Shown here: positions 8,796 to 17,156 of the stretch, piece by piece | Position numbering within the stretch: the stretch's first letter is position 1 | Layout: every line of letters begins with the position of its first letter | Assembly (NCBI RefSeq): GCF_002179165.1 | Contig: NZ_NFNY01000104.1 | Coordinates: 1 to 64,000 of the forward strand | Length of the DNA: 64,000 bases | Direction: 5' to 3' | Source of the DNA: Campylobacter jejuni | GTDB taxonomy: Bacteria > Campylobacterota > Campylobacteria > Campylobacterales > Campylobacteraceae | Position numbers and translations under genes: made by a program | Notes under the pieces: generated by a model | Seen by the model: only the letters and a program-made list of their open reading frames with translations | The model's database searches: none | What the model was told of the DNA's origin: nothing

Positions 8796-10082
8796 CTATA
8801 AAATAAAACTGATGATAATGGTCGCTAAAATAGCCGCACTAAAACCTATCGGCACTGCTTTTATGAGCAAATCTTTAAATAATTTTTCTTTGTATTTTTC
8901 AGGACAAGCACCTAAAACCAAACTTCCCCCTGAAGAAAATGGAGAAATCGCAGAAGATTGGGCACCTATAACTATACAAGTAAAAAGCAAAGCTTCGCTT
9001 AAACCACTACTTTGTGCTATGCTTGGAACTATAGGAAAAAGCGCAGGAGTTACCACAGCCAAAGTGCTTGAAAAAAGCGACATAAAAGCAGCGATGGCAC
9101 ACATCACCAAAGGAATGAAAAGCACATTCACTTCATTTTTTACAAGAGTTGAAAGCCATTTAACCGTCCCTGCTTCAACCGCCACGCTAATAAGCATTCC
9201 TACGCCACATATCATAATCAAAGTATTCCAAGGAATAAGCGCTATAACCTTTTTCTCATCAGCTAATTTTACAAACAAAGCAATAACAACAAAAATAATG
9301 GCTATCATTGCAATATCTATTTTTTTATTAAAATATTCTATCATAGAAATTTGAGGAAAAATAAGATAAGCTATAGGTCCTGCTAAAACAATAAATATCA
9401 TCGCAAACATCAAAACTAAAGTGGTTTTTTGCTTTTTATCAAAGGCTTCTGGTTTTTCTATCACACTCACTTGTGTTTTGTTTTTAAAAGCACTGAATAC
9501 AAAAAATGATAAAACAAAAATAGGCAAGATAATGGTTGCCATAAAAATAAAACCCGAATTTATAAAAGCCACACTTGATTCAATATTTTCTTTCTCCATC
9601 AACCCACGAAAAATAATCCCGCTTTGAGAAGTCATAAAATTTGCCCCACCCAAAGCCCCATAATTTATAGCCATAGCTCCTGCAATTTTACTTAAACCCA
9701 CTTTATCACAAAGCAAAAATGTCAGTGGCGCCATAAAAGCTAAAACCGTGTAAAATCCGGCGCCCAAAGCAGCAATAATCGCACTGATAGCAAAAATAGC
9801 AAAAGGTAACAAGTAAGGATGATTGGCAAAGCGATACATCAAATGTCCGGATAATTTCTCAAGCGTTCCATTAACCACGGCAAAATTATAAAAAAGCGAT
9901 ACCGCAAAAATCACAAAAAATATAGAAATAGGCCAAAAAGCTACGATTTTCTTAACTTCCAAGTCCATAAAAAAAGCACCTATAATATAGGTAAAAACGA
10001 TAGCAAAAAGCCCTACATTTATCTTGGTAATATAACCTAAGATAATTGCTAGCAAAATACAAGAAATAATCAATAAGATCAT
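8796..10082 (-). CDS. MatC-type dicarboxylate/organic anion permease
   Basis: 428-aa polytopic membrane protein with about 11-12 hydrophobic segments. The N-terminal half resembles the MatC dicarboxylate carrier domain, with INVGLFAIVFTYIIGAFF, then AALGAGFYTVLAFMAPLT and NYGALGGANFMTSQSGII. The second half repeats the pattern with IVIGAQSSAISPFSSGGSL. Such ion-transporter-superfamily proteins carry di- or tricarboxylates. It is the first gene of a two-gene unit with the amidohydrolase, which is the best clue to function: uptake of a compound that is then hydrolysed. Confidence 0.85.
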   Translation of the reverse strand: MILLIISCILLAIILGYITKINVGLFAIVFTYIIGAFFMDLEVKKIVAFWPISIFFVIFAVSLFYNFAVVNGTLEKLSGHLMYRFANHPYLLPFAIFAISAIIAALGAGFYTVLAFMAPLTFLLCDKVGLSKIAGAMAINYGALGGANFMTSQSGIIFRGLMEKENIESSVAFINSGFIFMATIILPIFVLSFFVFSAFKNKTQVSVIEKPEAFDKKQKTTLVLMFAMIFIVLAGPIAYLIFPQISMIEYFNKKIDIAMIAIIFVVIALFVKLADEKKVIALIPWNTLIMICGVGMLISVAVEAGTVKWLSTLVKNEVNVLFIPLVMCAIAAFMSLFSSTLAVVTPALFPIVPSIAQSSGLSEALLFTCIVIGAQSSAISPFSSGGSLVLGACPEKYKEKLFKDLLIKAVPIGFSAAILATIIISFIL

Positions 10083-10221
10083 TCATTTCCTTCAAAAAAA
10101 TAATTTGTGGGCTATAATAACAAAAAATAATGATTTTAAATCAGCAAGATAAAATATTTATCATAAATAATCCATTTTCGTTACAATTTTACTCAAAGCT
10201 TTTAAAAATATAAATCCAAAA

Positions 10222-11226
10222 TTATAAATCTTTCACTTCCATAGCAAGCAGTGCAAAACTTCCTAGCCAGTGTGAGCCCAAATAATCATCTTCTATGTGC
10301 AATATAGCTTCATTAAAATGATTTGCAGCATTAGTCATCAAAAGCATTTTTAAATCTTCATCACAAAAACTTGCCAGTATTCTCAAACACCAAGCACGAC
10401 TTAAATTAAGCCCGTCTAAATGTGCTATTTTACCATCACTTCTATCACTTACACTTACAGGATGAAATAAAGTTTTAGGTTCTTTTTTATTTAAATTTGG
10501 CAAATATTTTTTAAAGAAATTAGTAAATTCATTTTTAGGTAAAATAGCACTTAAAAGCACTGCTTCCATTAAAACAGGGGATAAAAACTCATCTCCACAA
10601 GGCTCCAAAACTTGCATATTTTCATCATTTAAAAACCATCTTTTGGCACTATCTTTTATACATTGCTCTAAATAAGTATCGTTTTTAAATTGAGCATATT
10701 CTAAGGCAAAATATAAAGCAAAGGAGCTATTAAAATGTGTGCCAACACGGATAGGATAATCCATTTTAGGTAAAAATTCCTTAAATTCTTGAACAAAAAA
10801 TTCAGCAATATTTTCTAAATTTTTAGCCCAATTTTTAGCTTTTTCATTTTCCTTTGCAAGCAAATTAAGCTCTAAGGCTAATTTTAAAAACCATCCCCAG
10901 CCATAAGATCTCTCAAAGCCTTTATGTGCAGGATTTTTAAGATACTTAAGCTCTCCATCGGCCTTTTCTTTGCTAAATTGCATATCTAGTGCTTTAATGA
11001 TTTCATCTTTTGGGGCAAAATGTGGATAATCTTTTAAAATTTTTACCAAAAGCCAATGAGTATGCACACTAGAGTGCCAGTCATAAGATCCGTAAAATAT
11101 AGGATACATCAGTTTTGGAGGCTTTATATCATTAATATCATTAAAAGAATGTGTGATTTTATTTGGTAACTCTTTAAAAATATTTTCCAAAGCTATTTTA
11201 CTAAATTGTTTTATAAAATTTTCCAT
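10222..11226 (-). CDS. DUF2891 family protein
   Basis: 334-aa soluble protein rich in Trp, His and Leu. It has the helical, aromatic-lined look of an (alpha/alpha)-barrel enzyme: FYGSYDWHSSVHTHWLLVK (about 48-66) and ERSYGWGWFLKLALEL (about 105-120) recall the repeated inner helices of such folds, and SHWLGSFALLAME closes it. DUF2891 members have no established activity as far as I know. It starts only 9 bases after the DUF979 gene, so it belongs to the DUF969-DUF979 transport unit and may act on the imported compound. No signal peptide is visible. Confidence 0.8.
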   Translation of the reverse strand: MENFIKQFSKIALENIFKELPNKITHSFNDINDIKPPKLMYPIFYGSYDWHSSVHTHWLLVKILKDYPHFAPKDEIIKALDMQFSKEKADGELKYLKNPAHKGFERSYGWGWFLKLALELNLLAKENEKAKNWAKNLENIAEFFVQEFKEFLPKMDYPIRVGTHFNSSFALYFALEYAQFKNDTYLEQCIKDSAKRWFLNDENMQVLEPCGDEFLSPVLMEAVLLSAILPKNEFTNFFKKYLPNLNKKEPKTLFHPVSVSDRSDGKIAHLDGLNLSRAWCLRILASFCDEDLKMLLMTNAANHFNEAILHIEDDYLGSHWLGSFALLAMEVKDL

Positions 11227-11235
11227 TGTTTCTCC

Positions 11236-12189
11236 TTAAAATTTAAAAGCTAAAAAATACATCAGAAAAATATTAGCTAAAAGCAAAACAAATCCTGACA
11301 TAAATTGTGCCTTAATCACTCCATTTTTATCATCTAAATTTAAAAGTGCGGCTGGGACTATATTGAAATTTGCAGCCATAGGGGTCATCAAGGTACCACA
11401 AAATCCACTAAGCATACCAATAGCACCTATGATAGCTGGATTTGCATGCATTTTCACAATTAAAACAGGTAAAGCAATGGCTGCGGTGATAACAGGAAAA
11501 GCAGCAAAAGCATTTCCCATTATTATGGTAAAAAGTGCCATAGCTATACAATATACCGCTACTGCAATAAAAGCATTATCAAGTGTGATATAACTTGAAA
11601 GAAGCTTAGAAACTTGACCTCCCATTCCGGTAGAGACAAAAATCACTCCAAGAGTAGCTAAAATTTGAGGTAAAAGTGCCGCCCAACTAATATGATCCAT
11701 AGTATAAGTTGCATCAACTATAGCTTTTTTAGGCGAAGCTTTAAACATAAAACAAGCCAAAACAAAAGCAGTTACAATACTGATAATCAAAGCTATCAAA
11801 GTAGCGTTTTTTGCTTCAAAAAAGCTTATATGGGGTATAACAAAGGTTCCAACAAGAGTTATGAAAGGCACTAAAAGAGCAGGGATGAATAATTTACTTT
11901 TATAAGTATTAGCTGATTTTATTTCATAGTCAATTTGCGCTTGAGATATTTTTATTTGTGCTGGTTTTAATAGATTAAATCCTGCAATAATTGCAAGTAA
12001 AATTACTATAGAACCTATCACGAAATTTGGTAAAATATTAGCAAATAAAAAAGTAAAACTATAACTTGTCCAAAAAATTCCACCGCTTATCCTGTATTTT
12101 AAACTTTTCAATTTATTAGCAAAATTTAAAATTCCAAAAATTAAAAATAAAATTCCAACAATATAATAAAGCAAATCAAGACTTATCAT
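11236..12189 (-). CDS. DUF979 membrane protein (transport subunit)
   Basis: 317-aa polytopic membrane protein with about nine hydrophobic segments, matching DUF979 in length and in its pairing with DUF969. The polar intramembrane stretches GNAFAAFPVITAAIALPV and GFCGTLMTPMAANFNIVPA resemble substrate or ion sites of two-subunit permeases. The pair has been proposed elsewhere as a 5-oxoproline (pyroglutamate) transporter; I recall this annotation but cannot check it here. Its start lies inside the end of the DUF969 gene (14-base overlap), so the two are translationally coupled and probably made in equal amounts. Confidence 0.85.
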   Translation of the reverse strand: MISLDLLYYIVGILFLIFGILNFANKLKSLKYRISGGIFWTSYSFTFLFANILPNFVIGSIVILLAIIAGFNLLKPAQIKISQAQIDYEIKSANTYKSKLFIPALLVPFITLVGTFVIPHISFFEAKNATLIALIISIVTAFVLACFMFKASPKKAIVDATYTMDHISWAALLPQILATLGVIFVSTGMGGQVSKLLSSYITLDNAFIAVAVYCIAMALFTIIMGNAFAAFPVITAAIALPVLIVKMHANPAIIGAIGMLSGFCGTLMTPMAANFNIVPAALLNLDDKNGVIKAQFMSGFVLLLANIFLMYFLAFKF

Positions 12190-12874
12190 TTTTCAGACCT
12201 TTATATTTTCTTTCTAATTTTTTGTCAAACAAATAAAGTCTTGTACAATGTATCATCAAAGCTAAAATTCCGGTAGGAATAGCCCAAACAGATAAATGTA
12301 AAGGCTCAACTATAATGCCATTACTTTCATAAAAAGCTTTGATAAATAAAATAGAATGCACAGCTATAAAAATATCTTCTCCAAAAAACACCGCCACATT
12401 ATCAGTACCTGAAGAATATGCTTTGATTTTTTGGCTATCTTTATGAGTTAAATTTTTAAATTTAATTCTAGCTGCTGCTTCTGCCATGGGGGCTATTAAA
12501 GGTCTTATCATTTGTGCATGACCACCTAAAGATAAAAGTCCTAAGGCTGCAGTAATTTGTCTAAAAACGAAATAACACATTAAAATTTTTCCTGTGCTTG
12601 CAACTTTAATCTTAGAAATTAAATTTTTAGCCTGTTCTTTCAAGCCTTTGTTTTCTAAAATTGCAAGTAAAGGCAAAATAAGCCAAATAATAGCAACATA
12701 ACGATTATCAACAAAAGATTTACCAATATCGCTGATAATTTTTACAAGATTAAAACCTGCAGCAAGTCCAGCATAAATTCCTACCAAAGTGACAACCAAA
12801 AAAGGATTTATTCTAAAAACAAAACCTAAAACAATCAAAGGTATAGCAGCAAGCAAAAGCCAATCCATAAGCAA
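12176..12874 (-). CDS. DUF969 membrane protein (transport subunit)
   Basis: 232-aa membrane protein with about six hydrophobic segments. Conserved-looking polar stretches are FVDNRYVAIIWLILPLLA, LGGHAQMIRPLIAPMAEAA and YSSGTDNVAVFFGEDIF. It is the first gene of the three-gene unit DUF969-DUF979-DUF2891. Translation may start at either Met1 or Met3. The function follows the DUF979 partner: probably one half of a heteromeric permease for a small acidic compound such as 5-oxoproline, which is an inference from family context. Confidence 0.85.
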   Translation of the reverse strand: MLMDWLLLAAIPLIVLGFVFRINPFLVVTLVGIYAGLAAGFNLVKIISDIGKSFVDNRYVAIIWLILPLLAILENKGLKEQAKNLISKIKVASTGKILMCYFVFRQITAALGLLSLGGHAQMIRPLIAPMAEAAARIKFKNLTHKDSQKIKAYSSGTDNVAVFFGEDIFIAVHSILFIKAFYESNGIIVEPLHLSVWAIPTGILALMIHCTRLYLFDKKLERKYKGLKNDKS

Positions 12875-12969
12875 ACTCCGTAGTATAGATTTTAAAATAT
12901 TATAAAAATTTTAAATTGAAGAAAAGTTTAAAAAAGTATTTTTAAATTATAGGATGAGAAGTTAAGTAA

Positions 12970-13002
12970 CAAAATCAAGCTTTTGAAATGAATCAAAAGC
13001 TT
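12970..13002 (-). terminator. Terminator of efp (10-bp perfect stem)
   Basis: AAGCTTTTGA (12977-12986) pairs perfectly with TCAAAAGCTT (12993-13002) across AATGAA, 6 bases past the efp stop codon. On the minus strand it is followed by ATTTTGTT, which gives a reasonable rho-independent terminator. Confidence 0.75.
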
Positions 13003-13008
13003 TTAGAA

Positions 13009-13578
13009 TTATTTATTTGCTCTTTCTATATATTCTCCACGCACGGTATCAACGCGTATAACTTCGCCCTCTAAAACATGGAAAGGAATTTGCACCACCG
13101 CACCGGTTTCAAGTGTAGCAGGTTTTTTATTTGATCCTTGAGTATCGCCTTTAAAATTTGGAGCTGTTTCTGTTATCTTAAGTTCTACCACCTGTGGAAC
13201 TTCTACGCCAATAGCTTTGCCATTATGGAAAAGTACATCCACCATCATACCATCAAGCATCCATTTTTTTGCTTCACCCACATCTTCGTCACTAATTGCC
13301 ACTTGCTCATAAGTTTCTGTGTCCATAAATTGACAATTTTCTCCATCGTCATAAAGATACTGCATAGTTTTTTCTTCCAAATTTGGAGCTTCGCATTTAT
13401 CTCCCGCATGAAAGGTTTTTTCAAGCACTTTGCCATCAATAAAAGACTTGATTTTTATACGCACAAAAGCAGGGCCTTTTCCTGGCTTGACATGTTGGTA
13501 TTCTACTATTTTAAAAGGAACTCCATCGATTTCGATTTTTAATCCCTTTTTTAGATCGCCCATTGAATAAGATGCCAT
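13009..13578 (-). CDS. efp: Translation elongation factor P
   Basis: 189-aa three-domain factor that rescues ribosomes stalled on polyproline. The KOW-like N-terminal domain carries the exposed loop VKPGKGPAF with Lys34, the residue that is beta-lysylated by EpmA in E. coli. Whether it is modified here is unknown, since epmA and epmB are not in this window. The OB domains follow, and the C-terminus has the usual VRTVRGEYI-like end ([14 protein letters not shown]). It is a single gene with its own terminator, divergent from rnpB. Confidence 0.97.
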   Translation of the reverse strand: MASYSMGDLKKGLKIEIDGVPFKIVEYQHVKPGKGPAFVRIKIKSFIDGKVLEKTFHAGDKCEAPNLEEKTMQYLYDDGENCQFMDTETYEQVAISDEDVGEAKKWMLDGMMVDVLFHNGKAIGVEVPQVVELKITETAPNFKGDTQGSNKKPATLETGAVVQIPFHVLEGEVIRVDTVRGEYIERANK

Positions 13579-13672
13579 AAATTTTCCTTTTTTCTTAAAA
13601 AATAAAGTATAATTTTAGCAAATTTTATTTGATATCACAATAAAATTGATAATAAAATAAGCAAATTTTTGT

Positions 13673-13678
13673 TAGAAT
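13673..13678 (+). promoter_or_regulatory. rnpB promoter -10 box (TAGAAT)
   Basis: TAGAAT, preceded by a run of five T and TG-like context (TTTTTGTTAGAAT), lies about 9 bases before the inferred 5' end of RNase P RNA. This fits Campylobacter sigma-70 promoters, which have a T-rich stretch instead of a clear -35 box. Confidence 0.55.
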
Positions 13679-13686
13679 TTAAGCTT

Positions 13687-14009
13687 AAAGCATAGTAAAT
13701 GCTCGCTTCTTTGCTATAAAGAAGAGGAAAGTCCGAGCTGCAAAAGACAAACATTCCATCTAACGGATGGCTAGGGTAACCTAAGGGATAGTGCAACAGA
13801 AAGAAAACTACCACGAAAGTGGAAAAGGTGAAACGGTGAGGTAAGAGCTTACCAGCGATTTTGGTAACAATTTCGGCTATGTAAACCCAATGTGCAGCAA
13901 GAAGGGATGGTTGGTGTCTTTCTTTATAACCCTTCGCTTGATTTTGTTTGCAAAAACAAAACTAGATAAATGAGCATTCTAGACAGAACTCGGCTTATCG
14001 CTATGCTTT
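13687..14009 (+). ncRNA. rnpB: RNase P RNA
   Basis: Catalytic RNA that matures tRNA 5' ends. The two strongly conserved regions are present: GAGGAAAGTCCGAGCTGC near 13723 and the closing AGACAGAACTCGGCTTATCG at 13981. The ends AAAGCATAG (13687-13695) and CTATGCTTT (14001-14009) pair to form stem P1, which fixes the boundaries within a base or two. The central AACGGTGAGGTAAGAGCTTACCAG block matches the conserved P10-12 region. The 3' end overlaps the stop codon of the opposing FliT-position gene by two bases. Confidence 0.95.
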
Positions 14010-14283
14010 AATCTTCAAAATATTTTGCAGCTTTTTGAAATTTTTGAATCTCATGAGCCTTAGAATTTTTTTTCTCACTTATCAAAACAACAGCTTCTTG
14101 TAAAAGTGCTTTAAGCTGCATAAAATTATCATTAACATTTTCTTTTAAAATTTCATCATTTTGAGAATTTTTTGCAAATTCTTCAACGATTTTTCTTAAA
14201 TCAAGTGCATCTAATAAATTTTCCAGCCTATTTATATCTTCTTGTATAAGAGCAAGTTTAAAATCATCAAGCCATTGCTTCAT
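14008..14283 (-). CDS. Small helical protein in the FliT position of the fliDS operon
   Basis: 91-aa charged protein that is predicted all-helical throughout (repeated Leu/Ile spaced by Lys/Glu). It starts inside fliS with a 17-base overlap, so it is coupled to it. In other bacteria the gene after fliS is fliT, the FliD chaperone of similar size. I see no clear sequence signature of FliT, so the role is inferred from position and shape only. Its stop codon abuts and slightly overlaps the 3' end of rnpB on the other strand. Confidence 0.75.
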   Translation of the reverse strand: MKQWLDDFKLALIQEDINRLENLLDALDLRKIVEEFAKNSQNDEILKENVNDNFMQLKALLQEAVVLISEKKNSKAHEIQKFQKAAKYFED

Positions 14284-14650
14284 TGCTATGCACTTCTCTC
14301 CAAGCTTCCAATAAGCCTTTGGTTACTTTAATTACCTCATCAATCCTTGCTTCGTTATTTTCTAAATTTGCCAAAGATAAAAGCTGAATTTCTCTTGTAT
14401 AAAGCCCACTTAAATAATGAGCCACATCGCCACCTTTTTCATAATCTAAAGTATTAATAAGCTCAATAAAAATAGCCGTGGTTCTTTTAACAAAATATAC
14501 TCTTTGCTCTATATCTTCATTTCTTATTGCCATTTTAGCTCTTGCACAAAAACGCAAAATTCCTTCATAAAGCATTTCGATAAGTTTTTGCGGAGATTCT
14601 ATCCCCGCTTGATTTTGAGAATAAGCATTATAAGCTAAGCTATTTTGCAT
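14267..14650 (-). CDS. fliS: Flagellin export chaperone FliS
   Basis: 127-aa helical chaperone that binds the C-terminus of flagellin before export. Family features are the N-terminal AYNAYSQNQAGIESPQKLIE, the MLYEGILRFCARAK helix, and the LINTLDYEKGGDVAHYLSGLY block. It lies 12 bases after fliD and overlaps the following helical gene, in the flaG-fliD-fliS operon. Confidence 0.95.
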   Translation of the reverse strand: MQNSLAYNAYSQNQAGIESPQKLIEMLYEGILRFCARAKMAIRNEDIEQRVYFVKRTTAIFIELINTLDYEKGGDVAHYLSGLYTREIQLLSLANLENNEARIDEVIKVTKGLLEAWREVHSNEAMA

Positions 14651-14662
14651 TTATTGCATCCT

Positions 14663-16612
14663 TTAATTATTTGAATTGTTAGCAGCATTAATCATATTTG
14701 TAACAGTCTGTAATTGCTGATTAAGCTTGTTTAAAATACTTTCATATTGCAACCACTGATTTGCCATAGTATCATATCTAGTATCGATCAATTTTTGAGC
14801 TGATTCTTTCGAAGCATTTAAAGCTTTTATATCGTTGGTTAAGCTTTCATCATATTTTGTCAATGAACCATTAGTTCCTGTCATTCCCTGAAGTGTTGTT
14901 TTAAGTTTAGCAAAAATACCTTTACCTTCAATAGGTTTTGCTGTAATGCTGGTTTCATTTAAACCAAATTTCTTAAGAAATTCTTTATCTCCTTTGATAG
15001 AAAAATCAGAACTACCATCTCCGCTAAATTTAAGCTTATAACCTTGTTCTCCATTTTGATTATAAGATTCAACTTTGACATTTAAACCTTCAATACCCAA
15101 GCTATTAATATGGCTTGCTAAATTTTGAAGCATTTCTTCTTCTGTTTTTCCTGTAAGCTTGAAAGTGCCACCATCAGAAGTTTTAGATAAATCATAAGTT
15201 TCGTTATTGAAAACTATAGTAAATTTACCTTTTTCAAAAGTCAAACCTTTACCATCATCATCTGTCTGACTTAAATACTCTTTTAAGCTATCTTTTTTAA
15301 TCAAATCTCCAGTATGATTAATATCTTCATATTTGGTAATACCTGCAAAAAAGCTTTCCGCAAATTCAGGATCTTCTTTTACCTTTTTTTCAAATTTAGA
15401 AGAATCAAAATTTAAAGTTCCCGCATCATTTAAACTCAAACCAAAATCCTGCATAGAAAGCATAACTTTAGCACTGACTTTATTGCCATTAGCATCTTCA
15501 ACTTGTCCATCTACAGATTGAGAATCAAACAAAGCAGAAATAATACTTGAACGGATAGAACTTACTTCATTAACACCTTGTAAAGTTCCTTTTGTCCCTG
15601 TTTCAGCATTATAATCAGTAGCAGCATTTAGCTGGGTTACTAAGTCATTATAAGCATCAACTAATTCTTGCATTGATTTTGTTACTGCTTCAAGATCTTG
15701 TTGTACATCAAAATTAATTTCTCCGGTTTTATTTAAGGTTAAAGTAATCCCTACTCCAAGATCGGTAATAGTATTGCTAGATCTTGTCATTTTAATGCCA
15801 TCAAGCGTAAATTCAGCATTTTGTGCTTTTTGTATGTGTAAAGGATTTTCAGCATCATCGATAATTCCTACACCTTTTTTACTTTTAGAAGGATCAAAAT
15901 CCTCAGCATTTAGGGCTTCATCATCAAGTTTCCAACCAAGATTATCAAAAATTTGCTTAGCATTTTCATCGACTTCGTATTTTCCATTAGCATTCTTTTT
16001 TCCAGGATAAAAACTGATAGCGTGATCTTCGCCGGTCTCTTTGCTTGTTAAAGTCAAACGATAAGGGGTATCTTTTTCACCCGTATTTACTATTTTTGCT
16101 ACTATATCGCCACCGCTTGCATTATTGATTTTATCGGCTAAATCTTTATAAGTTGTATTTTTATCTATAGTAACAGAAATTTCTTTACCATTAGAGAAAA
16201 AAGTCAAATTTGTAGGGCTTTTCAAATTTGCATTTACAAAACCTGTATCATTAGCCAAACCTTTGCTTTGATACACATCTTTTTGCGCAAGTTGAGTCAC
16301 ATTAACTTTCATACTTTGTAAAGAAACACCACTATTTGCAGTCAAACTTGCAGGAGGATTATCTGTGATACTTCCTACAACCTTTCTTTTAGCAAAAGCT
16401 GTCGCATCACCCAAAGATGAAACCGCAGTTTGAAATGCAAGTAGTTTTGTTTTAATTTCAGTCAAGTCTTTTTGCTTAGTCGTATTTTCTTCTACTTTTG
16501 TTGTATAAGGATTAACACGAGCTTGTTCTTCAGCTTTTTTTAATTTGTCTAAAGTATCTTGCGTTAAAACCCCTGAACCAAATCCTAAACTTGATAAACT
16601 ACCTAATGCCAT
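14663..16612 (-). CDS. fliD: Flagellar filament cap protein FliD (HAP2)
   Basis: 649-aa secreted cap protein that folds flagellin at the filament tip. The N-terminal coiled region begins LGSLSSLGFGSGVLTQDTLD, followed by the FliD N-domain with KEISVTIDKNTTYKDLADKI, a central variable domain, and the C-domain with MQELVDAYNDLVTQLNAATDYNAET. It ends with the hydrophobic heptad coiled coil LNQQLQTVTNMINAANN. The length matches Campylobacter FliD. flaG lies directly upstream with one base between them. Confidence 0.96.
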   Translation of the reverse strand: MALGSLSSLGFGSGVLTQDTLDKLKKAEEQARVNPYTTKVEENTTKQKDLTEIKTKLLAFQTAVSSLGDATAFAKRKVVGSITDNPPASLTANSGVSLQSMKVNVTQLAQKDVYQSKGLANDTGFVNANLKSPTNLTFFSNGKEISVTIDKNTTYKDLADKINNASGGDIVAKIVNTGEKDTPYRLTLTSKETGEDHAISFYPGKKNANGKYEVDENAKQIFDNLGWKLDDEALNAEDFDPSKSKKGVGIIDDAENPLHIQKAQNAEFTLDGIKMTRSSNTITDLGVGITLTLNKTGEINFDVQQDLEAVTKSMQELVDAYNDLVTQLNAATDYNAETGTKGTLQGVNEVSSIRSSIISALFDSQSVDGQVEDANGNKVSAKVMLSMQDFGLSLNDAGTLNFDSSKFEKKVKEDPEFAESFFAGITKYEDINHTGDLIKKDSLKEYLSQTDDDGKGLTFEKGKFTIVFNNETYDLSKTSDGGTFKLTGKTEEEMLQNLASHINSLGIEGLNVKVESYNQNGEQGYKLKFSGDGSSDFSIKGDKEFLKKFGLNETSITAKPIEGKGIFAKLKTTLQGMTGTNGSLTKYDESLTNDIKALNASKESAQKLIDTRYDTMANQWLQYESILNKLNQQLQTVTNMINAANNSNN

Positions 16613-16613
16613 T

Positions 16614-16985
16614 TTAACTCTCCTTATCGAAAATCATACCTATTACATCTTGAAAATATTCAGCTAATTTCATAGCCTCTTCACTTGGAATACGACGAAT
16701 TTCTCTTCCCGTGCTTTTTTCAGTCACACTAATATACATCGATCCAATTTTATCACTATAACCAAAACGAACATTAGTATCTAAAGAATCCATTTGCTCA
16801 TTTAGTTTTTGCGTAATATCTGCTAATTTTTCACTCAAACCTTCTTGCTGATTTTCTTCCTCACCTCCTTGGCTCTGATTTTTTTCAACTTGAATGCTTG
16901 AACTAGCTTGCTGTGCTCCATTTGTTTTTTGAGCGACATTTGCCAAAGCTGTATCTAATTGTACATTTGCCTTCGATATTTCCAT
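16614..16985 (-). CDS. flaG: Flagellar protein FlaG
   Basis: 123-aa protein of the FlaG family, which affects flagellar filament length. The N-terminal half is low-complexity and rich in Gln and Glu (about residues 20-55); the C-terminal half carries the family core LNEQMDSLDTNVRFGYSD, then MYISVTEKSTGREIRRIPSE and a final amphipathic helix ending in IGMIFDKES. It leads the operon flaG-fliD-fliS and has a sigma-28-like box upstream. Confidence 0.93.
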   Translation of the reverse strand: MEISKANVQLDTALANVAQKTNGAQQASSSIQVEKNQSQGGEEENQQEGLSEKLADITQKLNEQMDSLDTNVRFGYSDKIGSMYISVTEKSTGREIRRIPSEEAMKLAEYFQDVIGMIFDKES

Positions 16986-17025
16986 TTTAAAATCCTTTTT
17001 AAAATTTCTAATTGCCTTAAATGCT

Positions 17026-17048
17026 ATATCGACAAATTTTTAAATTTA
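17026..17048 (-). promoter_or_regulatory. Putative sigma-28 (FliA) promoter for flaG-fliD-fliS
   Basis: On the minus strand CGATAT (17026-17031) is preceded by TAAA (17045-17048) 13 bases away, 40 bases before the flaG start. CGATAT is the -10 type seen at C. jejuni late flagellar promoters such as flaA. The spacing to TAAA is a little shorter than the consensus, so the -35 assignment is weak. Confidence 0.45.
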
Positions 17049-17104
17049 TGAATACCCTTAAAATAAAAATTTTTAATTTATTTTTATTTTTTGAAATAAT
17101 AAGC

Positions 17105-17156
17105 AAAAAGCGTGCCAATTTGAAATTAAAATTTCACTCCATAATTTCAAATTTGG
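17105..17156 (-). terminator. Terminator overlapping the end of the ubiD-like gene
   Basis: GCCAATTTGAAAT (17114-17126) pairs with ATTTCAAATTTGGC (17143-17156) with a single bulged base. On the minus strand the stem is followed by a TTTTT run (17105-17109). The 5' arm is made of the last codons of the ubiD-like gene, so the hairpin starts inside the coding sequence. It probably ends the eight-gene operon that begins near 24.9 kb. Confidence 0.65.
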
